From: Stappia sediminis
GTDB lineage: Bacteria; Pseudomonadota; Alphaproteobacteria; Rhizobiales; Stappiaceae
Reading direction: 5' to 3'
Assembly (NCBI RefSeq): GCF_009826895.1
Contig: NZ_WUMV01000002.1
Span: 124,001-188,000 of the forward strand
DNA: 64,000 nucleotides
Below the pieces are notes generated by a model, which was not told the origin of the DNA, searched no databases, and saw only the letters and a list, made by a program, of their open reading frames with translations. How positions within the stretch are numbered: position 1 is the first letter of the stretch; every line of letters starts with the position of its first letter. This document shows, in pieces, positions 56,842-64,000 of the stretch. The translations under genes and the position numbers were made by a program.

Positions 56842-57636
56842 ATGTTCGCTATTGTATCGAAAGCCGCTTTTTTTCTTCTGCGGCCTTCCAATCTGCTTGT
56901 CGTAGTGCTGCTGGCTGGGCTTGGATTCAGCCTTCTCCGGCTTCGCCGTGTGGGCCGGGTGTTGATCGTACTGTCCGCCACCGGCTTCCTGGTCGGCGGT
57001 TTTTCGCCCCTTGCAAATTGGCTGATATTGCCGCTGGAACAGCGGTTCGCCGCACCGGACCCCATGCCGGAACGCGTGGACGGGATCGTCGTCCTGGGCG
57101 GGGCGATCGATACGCTGGCAAGTGCGGCAAGGCCATACCCCGGCATAGAGCGCCCGGCGGAGCGCCTGATGGTCGTGCCGCGGCTGGCAAACCAATACCC
57201 CACGGCCCGCATCCTGTTGTCCGGCGGTACTGGCGGTCGAACGGAAGATCAAAGCGAATCCGCCCTGGCTCGCGATATTCTTGTCGAACTGGGTGTACCG
57301 GCATCTCGCATTACGGTCGAAGGCCGTTCCCTGAACACCTGGCAGAATGCGGGAAATGCGATCGATGTCGCCAAACCGCAGCACGGTCAGACATGGTTGC
57401 TGATAACCTCCGCGGCGCACATGCCACGGGCCATCGGCGCATTCCGTCAGGCAGGTTGGGTGGACATCGTTGCCTACCCTGTCGACTGGGAGACCAGCGG
57501 AACCGATGACCGGTCGCGCTGGTTCCGCTCCGCCTCGATGGGGCTGACGCGGCTTGACCAGGCCGTGCGGGAATGGCTCGGCCTTGCGGCCTATGCCTTG
57601 ACCGGACGAAGCTCCGCTTTCTTTCCTGGGCCATGA
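56842..57636 (+). CDS. YdcF/SanA-type DUF218 membrane protein
   Basis: The 264-residue product has two N-terminal hydrophobic helices (LLVVVLLAGLGFSLL, VLIVLSATGFLVGGF) and a DUF218 domain with VDGIVVLGGAID, ILLSGGTGG and GRSLNTWQNAGNAI. The family includes SanA and ElyC, linked to envelope integrity, without a known reaction. It lies 8 bases after the aldo/keto reductase stop, so the two are probably co-transcribed. Confidence 0.88.
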   Translation: MFAIVSKAAFFLLRPSNLLVVVLLAGLGFSLLRLRRVGRVLIVLSATGFLVGGFSPLANWLILPLEQRFAAPDPMPERVDGIVVLGGAIDTLASAARPYPGIERPAERLMVVPRLANQYPTARILLSGGTGGRTEDQSESALARDILVELGVPASRITVEGRSLNTWQNAGNAIDVAKPQHGQTWLLITSAAHMPRAIGAFRQAGWVDIVAYPVDWETSGTDDRSRWFRSASMGLTRLDQAVREWLGLAAYALTGRSSAFFPGP

Positions 57637-57839
57637 AATTTTCTGACGCATCGTCAGGAAGGCATAATTTTTTACGGCCGCTCTGAAATTCGGCGCACTG
57701 TGCCTGAACGGATTGTTCACGCTAGTGTTAGTTTAATTGCTGCAGTGCAACCTTTCGCCGGACAGGGAAGCTCCCTATTTAAGGTTCGCCGGATAATTGA
57801 AATCGTTTTCGAGCTTGCAGGAATGTGCGGGGATACGCC

Positions 57840-59084
57840 ATGACGATCAATGCGTCGCTGATTGTTGCCGATGTTGTGGAATGGCTGCATGACGGTGCCA
57901 TTCACATCGAAAATCCGGTGCGGCTGATCGGTCAGCTCGCGACGCGGCTGCGTGACGCCGGCGTTCCGGTCGACAGGGTTTCGACGAACATCAGCGTTTT
58001 GCATCCGATCGTGCGGGCGGAAAGTGCGCTTTGGACTTCCGATGGCGAAACGGAACTTCGCCGTTACAAGGCATCTCCCGATTTGGAGCGCCTTTATGAC
58101 GAAAGCCCCCTGAAGCAGGTCTTCCTGAACAATAAAACGGTGCACCGGTCGATAGGCAAGACGCCGGCGGCCGATGAGTTTGCGATTCTCTCGGACCTGC
58201 GCGCAGGCGGGTACACAGACTATGCGGCAGTGCCGATGCCGTTTTCCGACGGTTCGACGAAGATGCTCACCGCTGCGACAAAAGATCCGGCGGGCTTCAC
58301 CAAGGCGCATATTGCGGTGCTTGAAACCGTCGTGCGCCCGCTTGGGCTGATTTGCGAGCTCCAGACGCTCAAGCGTTCGTCGCGCACGATGCTGGAGACC
58401 TACGTCGGCAAGCGCGCCGGACGCCGGGTCCTGGAGGGCACGATCAAGCGCGGGGAAGGCGAAACGATTTCGGCGGTTGTCGGGTTCGCGGATCTGCGCG
58501 GCTTCACCCGCCTCTCCAACACCTTGCCGGCGGAAGACCTTGTCATCCTGCTCAATAACTATTTCGGCGCCATCACTTCGGCGGTGGAGGCCCATGGCGG
58601 AGAGGTGCTGAAATTCATCGGCGATGAGGTGATGGCGGTCTTTCCCTACAGCTGCGAGACGACTGCCCGGGAAGCGGCGCGTCAGGCGCTGATGGCAGCG
58701 GGCGAGGCGGTGGAGAAAATCGCCCGCATCAACCGCGACTGCTGCGATGAATCGCCTCGCATCAGGGTTGGTATCGGCCTGCATGCGGGCGATGTGTTCT
58801 TCGGAAACGTCGGGGCGGAAACGCGGCTCGACTTCACGGTCATCGGGCCGACGGTCAACCTTGCCTCGCGCATTGCAGGCCTGTCGCGGGATCTCGAGCA
58901 CGACATACTGGTGTCGCAGACGATTGCCGACATGATGGGATGTCACGCCGGTTATGGCGGCCGCTATCCCGTGAAAGGGTTTGACGAGCCGGTTTCTATT
59001 TTCGAGCCGACCGCGCGCATGCTGGGCGAGGACGGCAACTGGTGCGCCGAAGTTGCAACAGACCGCGCCCTTGAGAAGAACTGA
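57840..59084 (+). CDS. Class III adenylate cyclase
   Basis: The 414-residue product has a C-terminal cyclase domain with metal-binding Asp218 (GFADLRGFTRLSN) and Asp262 (FIGDEV), Lys258 for adenine, and TVIGPTVNLASRI, so it should make cAMP. The N-terminal 200 residues (VADVVEWLHDGAIHIENPVR and following) contain no domain I can name, but a similar region precedes several rhizobial cyclases. The last 121 bases overlap the end of the convergent DUF599 gene. Confidence 0.9.
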   Translation: MTINASLIVADVVEWLHDGAIHIENPVRLIGQLATRLRDAGVPVDRVSTNISVLHPIVRAESALWTSDGETELRRYKASPDLERLYDESPLKQVFLNNKTVHRSIGKTPAADEFAILSDLRAGGYTDYAAVPMPFSDGSTKMLTAATKDPAGFTKAHIAVLETVVRPLGLICELQTLKRSSRTMLETYVGKRAGRRVLEGTIKRGEGETISAVVGFADLRGFTRLSNTLPAEDLVILLNNYFGAITSAVEAHGGEVLKFIGDEVMAVFPYSCETTAREAARQALMAAGEAVEKIARINRDCCDESPRIRVGIGLHAGDVFFGNVGAETRLDFTVIGPTVNLASRIAGLSRDLEHDILVSQTIADMMGCHAGYGGRYPVKGFDEPVSIFEPTARMLGEDGNWCAEVATDRALEKN

Positions 59085-59725
59085 CGCCGGCACAGGACGA
59101 TCAGAACCGCTAGTGTCGTCGCAAGGAAAATACGCGGATCGACAAACCAGCCGAGATAACCGATCGAGAAGAAGAAGGCGCGCTGCCCGCGGTTGAAATG
59201 CACGCCGGCCTGGACCATCAGGTCGCCCGCTTCCGCTGCAAAGAGGCGCGGCAATTCAGGTTCGTCGCGCGTTACGTCAGGCGTCGCGCCGACGAGGATC
59301 GTCGTATAGTTGAAGAGGCGGTAGGCCCAGCCGAATTTGAAAAAGGCGTAGGCGAAAATCAGGGTAAGGCCGAGCACCTTGATTTCCCAGAGCACGGGCG
59401 CATTCGAGGCGGACAGACCGAGGTGAGTGGCGATCTGCAAGATACGCTCCGTGGAATTCAGGAGCGCGAAACAGCCGCCAATTGCCAATAGCGATGTCGA
59501 CGCGAAGAAGCCGGTTCCCTGTTGCAGGCCGTTCAGGATGCCCACATCCATGATTCGCACATCACGTGCGCTCATGGTCGCCATCCAGCGGCGTCGGTGA
59601 TCGTCCATCGCGTTGGATAACGTCAGCGTTTTCAATGGAGAATATTCCACCGCTACGTTGAACCCGAGCCAGGCCAGAACGAACCAGGCAAGCGCGGCAA
59701 AGTCCATTGTCGACAAAACATCCAT
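58964..59725 (-). CDS. DUF599-family membrane protein
   Basis: The 253-residue product has several predicted helices (FAALAWFVLAWLGFNVAVEY, FFASTSLLAIGGCFALL, VLGLTLIFAYAFFKFGW, ATTLAVLIVLCRR) and the MSARDVRIMDVGILNGLQQG segment of the DUF599 family, whose role is unknown. The last 40 or so residues are polar and antisense to the cyclase gene. The ATG at 59725 has only a weak ribosome binding site. Confidence 0.8.
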   Translation of the reverse strand: MDVLSTMDFAALAWFVLAWLGFNVAVEYSPLKTLTLSNAMDDHRRRWMATMSARDVRIMDVGILNGLQQGTGFFASTSLLAIGGCFALLNSTERILQIATHLGLSASNAPVLWEIKVLGLTLIFAYAFFKFGWAYRLFNYTTILVGATPDVTRDEPELPRLFAAEAGDLMVQAGVHFNRGQRAFFFSIGYLGWFVDPRIFLATTLAVLIVLCRRQFFSRARSVATSAHQLPSSPSMRAVGSKIETGSSNPFTG

Positions 59726-60020
59726 TGTTACATTCCGGTCGTGGACGGCGTTTGCGGGACTTTGCACGAGCGCGCCCCGCACCGGCAAGGGCGATGTCGA
59801 AAAGCCTGCGTAAAACAAAGCGGTGCACGATCCGGACAATTCGCCGGGATTTGCCTGCGTTATGCATTGCGCGGGCGTAAGCCCTGCAATTTTTGCACTT
59901 GCGAAATTTTTAACGAGACCTTAATTCTCCGCGCCACGACGGGATGGCAAAAGCGTAAGAGGCTGGGGCGCCATCCATGGTTCGGATCCCGAAATGATCC
60001 TTGGTTTATGAAGGGTTTTC

Positions 60021-60155
60021 ATGGACGAAAACGTGCAGAAATCCTGCTGGGGTGTCGCGGTGTGGACCGTGCTGGCCCTTGGAGGTGCGTTATCGCTCGT
60101 CTTTCTGTTCGGTGGCGCAGACATTGCGCAGACCGCATCGGTTGCTGTGCAATAA
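60021..60155 (+). CDS. 44-residue single-helix membrane protein
   Basis: The short frame encodes MDENVQKSCWGVAVWTVLAL followed by a hydrophobic stretch (GGALSLVFLFGG) and a short polar tail ADIAQTASVAVQ. AAGGG lies six bases upstream, a strong terminator lies 34 bases downstream, and the neighbours are on the opposite strand or far away, so it looks like a small monocistronic gene. No family is known to me. Confidence 0.6.
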   Translation: MDENVQKSCWGVAVWTVLALGGALSLVFLFGGADIAQTASVAVQ

Positions 60156-60188
60156 CCGGCTTCCGATAATGAGCTGACAATTGAAAAC

Positions 60189-60220
60189 ACGGGCGCGGGA
60201 AACCGCGCCCGTTTTCGTTT
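60189..60220 (+). terminator. Intrinsic terminator after the small membrane protein gene
   Basis: ACGGGCGCGG (60189-60198), GAAA tetraloop, CCGCGCCCGT (60203-60212), then TTTCGTTT. A perfect ten-base stem. It supports the small gene at 60021-60155 as a real transcription unit. Confidence 0.9.
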
Positions 60221-60312
60221 AATCACTCCCTTTGCAATCACGCTAATCCGCCTTGCAATCGAGCTCTTCGCTGCCGACACTGCCGGTAATTGTAGATCGA
60301 GGGAGATCGGGA

Positions 60313-60714
60313 ATGCCGGCGAAAATGAAGAAGGGCTATCGGGCGTTGATCGACGAGGCCATGGCGGAGGTGAAGACGCTGAGCGTGGCGGAGGCGCACA
60401 AGCTGCATGAGGCTGAAAATATCGTCTTTGTGGATATTCGCGACGTGCGCGAATTGAAGGCTCAAGGCGCCATACCCGGTGCAATTCACGCTCCGCGCGG
60501 CATGCTGGAATTCTGGGTCGATCCGGAAAGCCCCTATCACAAGCCGATCTTCTCGCAAGACAAGACATTCGTGCTCTATTGCGCGGCCGGGTGGCGCTCC
60601 GCGCTTGCCACCAAGACGCTGCAGGACATGGGGCTTGAAAGGGTCGCGCATATCGACGGCGGCTTCGGCGCCTGGTCCGAAGCGGGATTTCCCGTCGAAA
60701 AGAAAGAAAAATAG
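60313..60714 (+). CDS. Rhodanese-like sulfurtransferase
   Basis: The 133-residue single-domain product has VFVDIRDVRELKAQGAIPGA and the active-site Cys90 in LYCAAGWRS. Rhodaneses move sulfane sulfur, but the acceptor is unknown. GGGAGATCGGGA precedes the ATG at 60313. It may be co-transcribed with the glutathione transferase, 60 bases downstream. Confidence 0.88.
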   Translation: MPAKMKKGYRALIDEAMAEVKTLSVAEAHKLHEAENIVFVDIRDVRELKAQGAIPGAIHAPRGMLEFWVDPESPYHKPIFSQDKTFVLYCAAGWRSALATKTLQDMGLERVAHIDGGFGAWSEAGFPVEKKEK

Positions 60715-60774
60715 GCGCTTAGGCGGCGCGCGAAAACGCGTCGGCACGCTCCCCATCGATCGTCGGAGGGCCAA

Positions 60775-61422
60775 ATGCGGCTTGCTATCGGTAACAAGAA
60801 TTATTCCTCCTGGTCGCTCAGGGCCTGGCTTGCCGTAAAACTGGCAGGGGCGGAATTCGAGGAGGTCCTGATCCTTCTCGATACGCCGGAGTTCAAGGCG
60901 GAAGTCACCAGGTTTTCTCCGGCCGGTCGCGTGCCCACGCTAGTCGATGGCGATGTGGCGGTTTGGGATTCGCTCGCGATCATCGAATATCTGGCGGAGA
61001 AATATCCCGGAAGGGGGATTTGGCCGCAAGATCGGGCGGCACGGGCGCATGCCCGCGCAATCGTCGCCGAAATGCACTCGGGCTTTCCCGACTTGAGAAG
61101 CGGCTATCCCATGAACCTCAGGCGCGAGCCCGCTGCGCGCGCCAAGCCGTTTGACGCAGCGAAGGACGTGGCGCGAGTGCGGGAAATCTGGCGCGATTGC
61201 CGAACGAAATATGGAGGCGCCGGGGCGTATCTCTTCGGTGAGTTTTCCGCCGCAGATTGCTTTTACGCGCCGGTCGTCACGCGTTTCCTGACTTATCGGC
61301 TGCCGCTCTCCGGTTCCGAAAAGGCCTACGCCGAAGCCGTGATGGATTATCCTTTCATGCGGCAGTGGTGTGAGGAAGCCTTGAAAGAGCCTTGGGTCGT
61401 CGTTGCGGACGAAGTGGAATAA
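60775..61422 (+). CDS. Glutathione S-transferase-family protein
   Basis: The 215-residue product has a thioredoxin-like N-domain (GNKNYSSWSLRAWLAVKLAG with the conserved Ser), PAGRVPTLVDGDVAVWDSLA with the Glu/Ser for glutathione, and the helical C-domain. Substrate unknown. It is near the start of the methylcrotonyl-CoA carboxylase block but separated by the regulatory region. Confidence 0.9.
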   Translation: MRLAIGNKNYSSWSLRAWLAVKLAGAEFEEVLILLDTPEFKAEVTRFSPAGRVPTLVDGDVAVWDSLAIIEYLAEKYPGRGIWPQDRAARAHARAIVAEMHSGFPDLRSGYPMNLRREPAARAKPFDAAKDVARVREIWRDCRTKYGGAGAYLFGEFSAADCFYAPVVTRFLTYRLPLSGSEKAYAEAVMDYPFMRQWCEEALKEPWVVVADEVE

Positions 61423-61433
61423 TTTACCTGATT

Positions 61434-61455
61434 AATTTCATAGTATTATGAAATT
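61434..61455. promoter_or_regulatory. AT-rich inverted repeat upstream of mccB
   Basis: AATTTCATA (61434-61442), four-base spacer GTAT, TATGAAATT (61447-61455): perfect nine-base arms, 19 bases before the shared LiuR-type site. It may be a second regulator site or a weak hairpin after the glutathione transferase gene; no T tract follows. Confidence 0.45.
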
Positions 61456-61473
61456 TATGGGAAAAATGTACTC

Positions 61474-61495
61474 TATTGACTAAAACGTAAACGTT
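61474..61495 (+). promoter_or_regulatory. LiuR-type site upstream of mccB
   Basis: TATTGACTAAAACGTAAACG, with 18 bases identical to 51889-51906. The ACGTAAACGT (61485-61494) has matching ACGT ends, as expected for a dimeric regulator. It lies about 70 bases before the GTG start of mccB. Confidence 0.7.
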
Positions 61496-61562
61496 CGTCA
61501 GTTTCGCCGTCAAACGGTTCGCTTCGGCTAGTTGAATGTGTCGACCGGGGAGGAAGAGCAAC

Positions 61563-63170
61563 GTGACGTCATTGCAAAGCAGTCTCTCGGCCCATACGCC
61601 GGAGACCGAGGAAAACAGGGCGGCCTGGGCGGAACTGGCGAAGGATCTGGCGGCCCGCCGCAGCGAGATTGCCAAAGGGGGGCCGGATCGCGCGCGCGAA
61701 CGCCATGTCAAACGCGGCAAGCTCCTGCCGCGCGAGCGTGTCGCGCGGCTGATCGATCCCGGCAGTCCGTTTCTTGAGCTTTCACCTCTCGCCGCCCATG
61801 GAATGTACGATGACGCGATCCACGGAGCCGGTCTGATCACCGGCATCGGCCGGGTATCGGGCCGTGAGTGCATGATCGTGTGCAACGACGCCACCATCAA
61901 AGGCGGCACCTACTACCCGATGACGGTGAAAAAGCACCTGAGGGCGCAGGAAGTGGCCATGGAAAACAGGCTTCCCTGCATCTATCTGGTCGATTCCGGC
62001 GGGGCGAACCTGCCGAACCAGACGGAGGTCTTTCCCGACCGCGAGCATTTCGGACGCATCTTCTACAATCAGGCCAATATGTCGGCAATGGGGATACCGC
62101 AGATCGCCGTGGTGATGGGCTCATGCACGGCCGGCGGGGCCTATGTGCCGGCAATGTCGGATGAAACGATCATCGTGCGCCAGCAGGGCACGATTTTCCT
62201 TGCCGGCCCGCCGCTGGTGAAGGCGGCGACCGGCGAAGTCGTTTCCGCCGAGGACCTGGGTGGCGCCGAGGTTCACACAAGAACGTCCGGCGTGGCCGAT
62301 CACTATGCCATCGACGACGACCAGGCGCTGGCTCGGGCAAGACGCATAGTCGCCAACCTGAACAGCGAGAAACGCCCGCAGATCCACTTCGCCACGCCGC
62401 GCGATCCGGTCGTCGATCCGGCGGATCTCGACCGGGTCGTCCCGGTCGATCTCAAGAAGCAGTATGATATTCGCGAGGTCATCGCGCGCATCGTCGACGG
62501 TTCGGAACTAGACGAGTTCAAGGCGAATTACGGCAAGACGCTGGTGACGGGCTTCGCCCGAATTCACGGCATTCCGGTAGGTATCATCGCCAACAACGGC
62601 ATCCTGTTTTCCGAAAGCGCGCTGAAGGGAGCGCATTTCGTGGAGCTTTGCTGCCAGCGTAAAATACCTCTGCTTTTCCTCCAGAACATCACTGGCTTCA
62701 TGGTCGGCCGGGAGTATGAGGCGGGCGGTATCGCCAAGGACGGTGCGAAGCTCGTCACGGCCGTTGCCTGCGCGCGCGTGCCGAAGATCACGGTGATCGT
62801 CGGCGGTTCGTATGGCGCGGGCAACTACGGCATGTGCGGGCGGGCCTATCAGCCGCGCTTCCTGTTCATGTGGCCGAATGCCCGCATCTCCGTTATGGGC
62901 GGCGAACAGGCGGCAAGCGTGCTGGCGACGGTGCGGCGCGACAACATCGAGGCTGACGGCGGTTCCTGGAGCGAGGAAGAAGAAGACGCCTTCAAGGCCC
63001 CCATTCGTGAGAAATACGAGCAGGAAGGCCACCCCTATTACGCGAGCGCAAGGCTGTGGGATGACGGTATCATCCTGCCGCAGGAGACGCGCCGGGTGCT
63101 TGGCCTTGCCTTCTCCGCCACGCTCAACGCCCCGATCCCGGATACGCGCTTCGGCGTGTTCCGCATGTGA
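61563..63170 (+). CDS. mccB: Methylcrotonyl-CoA carboxylase beta subunit
   Basis: The carboxyltransferase subunit makes 3-methylglutaconyl-CoA from 3-methylcrotonyl-CoA, the step after isovaleryl-CoA dehydrogenase. The 535-residue product has the methylcrotonyl-type segments [37 protein letters not shown] and [20 protein letters not shown]. The GTG at 61563 has GGGGAGGAAGAGC upstream and gives the family length. The alpha subunit follows after 13 bases. Confidence 0.95.
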   Translation: MTSLQSSLSAHTPETEENRAAWAELAKDLAARRSEIAKGGPDRARERHVKRGKLLPRERVARLIDPGSPFLELSPLAAHGMYDDAIHGAGLITGIGRVSGRECMIVCNDATIKGGTYYPMTVKKHLRAQEVAMENRLPCIYLVDSGGANLPNQTEVFPDREHFGRIFYNQANMSAMGIPQIAVVMGSCTAGGAYVPAMSDETIIVRQQGTIFLAGPPLVKAATGEVVSAEDLGGAEVHTRTSGVADHYAIDDDQALARARRIVANLNSEKRPQIHFATPRDPVVDPADLDRVVPVDLKKQYDIREVIARIVDGSELDEFKANYGKTLVTGFARIHGIPVGIIANNGILFSESALKGAHFVELCCQRKIPLLFLQNITGFMVGREYEAGGIAKDGAKLVTAVACARVPKITVIVGGSYGAGNYGMCGRAYQPRFLFMWPNARISVMGGEQAASVLATVRRDNIEADGGSWSEEEEDAFKAPIREKYEQEGHPYYASARLWDDGIILPQETRRVLGLAFSATLNAPIPDTRFGVFRM

Positions 63171-63183
63171 GGAATTCCGGCCC

Positions 63184-64000
63184 ATGCTGAAATCCGTGCT
63201 CATTGCCAACCGGGGCGAGATTGCCTGCCGCATCATCAAGACTGCCAGGCGCCTCGGCATCAGGACGATTGCCGTCTACTCGGATGCCGATCGCAACGCG
63301 CTGCATGTGAAGCTTGCCGACGAGGCCGTGGCGATCGGCCCCGCGCCAAGTGCGGAATCCTATCTTGTCGCCGACCGGATCATCGAAGCCGCGAAGAGGA
63401 CGGGTGCGGAAGCGATCCATCCGGGGTACGGCTTCCTTTCCGAAAATGCGGCGTTCGCCGAGGCTTGCCAGAAGGCTGGCATGGCTTTTGTCGGCCCGTC
63501 CGCTGCCGCCATCAAGGCGATGGGCCTGAAAGACGGTGCGAAAGCCTTGATGGAAAAGGCCGGCGTTCCCGTGGTTCCCGGATACTACGGGGACATGCAG
63601 GATGCCGATTTCCTGAAGCGCAAGGCCTATGAAATCGGCTATCCGGTGCTGATCAAGGCGGTTGCCGGCGGCGGCGGCAAGGGCATGCGCCGGGTGGAAA
63701 AGGCGATCGATTTCGAGGATGCGCTCAAGTCCGCGCAACGCGAGGCGCAAAGCGCGTTCGGCGATCCGCGCGTGCTGATCGAAAAGTTCGTCCTCAACCC
63801 GAGACACATCGAAATTCAGGTTTTCGGAGACAACCACGGCAACGCCGTGCATCTGTTCGAGCGTGATTGCTCCGCTCAGCGCCGCCACCAGAAAGTGATC
63901 GAGGAGGCGCCCGCGCCGGGCATGACCGAGGACGTGCGCACTGCGATGGGCCAGGCAGCCGTGGCGGCGGCAAAGGCCGTCGGCTACAGCGGCGCCGGTA
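63184..64000 (+). CDS. mccA: Methylcrotonyl-CoA carboxylase alpha subunit (partial, cut by the window end)
   Basis: The frame starts at ATG 63184 ([20 protein letters not shown]) and runs to the last base of the window without a stop, giving 272 residues. It has the biotin carboxylase opening, [17 protein letters not shown] and the ATP-grasp GGGGKGMR motif. The biotinyl domain lies outside the window. Its place right after mccB and before any liu-type genes marks it as the methylcrotonyl-CoA carboxylase alpha subunit. Confidence 0.94.
   Translation, partial: MLKSVLIANRGEIACRIIKTARRLGIRTIAVYSDADRNALHVKLADEAVAIGPAPSAESYLVADRIIEAAKRTGAEAIHPGYGFLSENAAFAEACQKAGMAFVGPSAAAIKAMGLKDGAKALMEKAGVPVVPGYYGDMQDADFLKRKAYEIGYPVLIKAVAGGGGKGMRRVEKAIDFEDALKSAQREAQSAFGDPRVLIEKFVLNPRHIEIQVFGDNHGNAVHLFERDCSAQRRHQKVIEEAPAPGMTEDVRTAMGQAAVAAAKAVGYSGAG

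Noticed and set aside
1-64000. CRISPR arrays, prophage or integrative element
   Set aside because: No regularly spaced repeats, integrase or phage structural genes were seen. The only mobile-element evidence is the transposase fragment near 39200 and the palindromic repeats.

Overview
The window is a GC-rich alphaproteobacterial chromosome segment, most likely Rhizobiales. The gene order tuf-S10-spc-adk-rpsM-rpsK-rpoA-rplQ, with adk following secY and no rpmJ or infA in the cluster, fits that group. So do an ATP12-type F1 assembly factor encoded beside rluC and a HAD hydrolase, a LiuR-type MerR regulator with isovaleryl-CoA dehydrogenase, and the short-lid adenylate kinase. No species can be named from sequence alone.

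1-14250: the last codons of tuf, then the fused S10/spc/alpha operons (rpsJ to rplQ, including secY, adk and rpoA), closed by a strong terminator. 14369-17147: a periplasmic DegP-like protease and RarA. 17294-24554 (minus strand): the propionyl-CoA carboxylase beta subunit, ATP12, a HAD phosphatase, RluC-type pseudouridine synthase, the fluoride channel CrcB and a large patatin-like lipase.

24740-36000: small accessory genes, among them an ATC-hydrolase-like protein, a DMT transporter, a nitroreductase divergent from a MarR regulator, a GMC oxidoreductase, two secreted proteins sharing a C-terminal module, a TIM-barrel/dehydrogenase pair, a variant peptide deformylase, and a DJ-1/PfpI enzyme divergent from a DJ-1/AraC (GlxA-type) regulator. 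35801-40435: a secreted Tricorn-like protease, a decayed IS5-family transposase fragment and a secreted metallophosphoesterase. 40902-46306: a methyltransferase, tRNA-Leu(GAG), a multi-hairpin repeat, an orphan FliN-like protein, lipB, acylphosphatase, a gamma-glutamylcyclotransferase-like protein and the propionyl-CoA carboxylase alpha subunit. 46503-51650: secreted small proteins, folB, mgtE, a VOC protein, a GH25 lysozyme-like protein and an unknown protein next to a very AT-rich stretch.

51936-64000: a leucine/isovalerate degradation region in two blocks. A LiuR-type regulator, a thioesterase and isovaleryl-CoA dehydrogenase come first. About 7.5 kb later, after GNAT, clpP-like, globin, aldo/keto reductase, YdcF-like, adenylate cyclase, DUF599, rhodanese and GST genes, come the methylcrotonyl-CoA carboxylase subunits (alpha cut by the window end). 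Both blocks are preceded by the same 18-bp sequence, which suggests one regulator controls both.

I did not find a single large undescribed system. The most useful new observations are the shared LiuR-type sites, two candidate operators in divergent promoters, the branched palindromic repeat, the IS5 relic, an unlisted 44-residue membrane protein with its own terminator, and several variant or orphan proteins.
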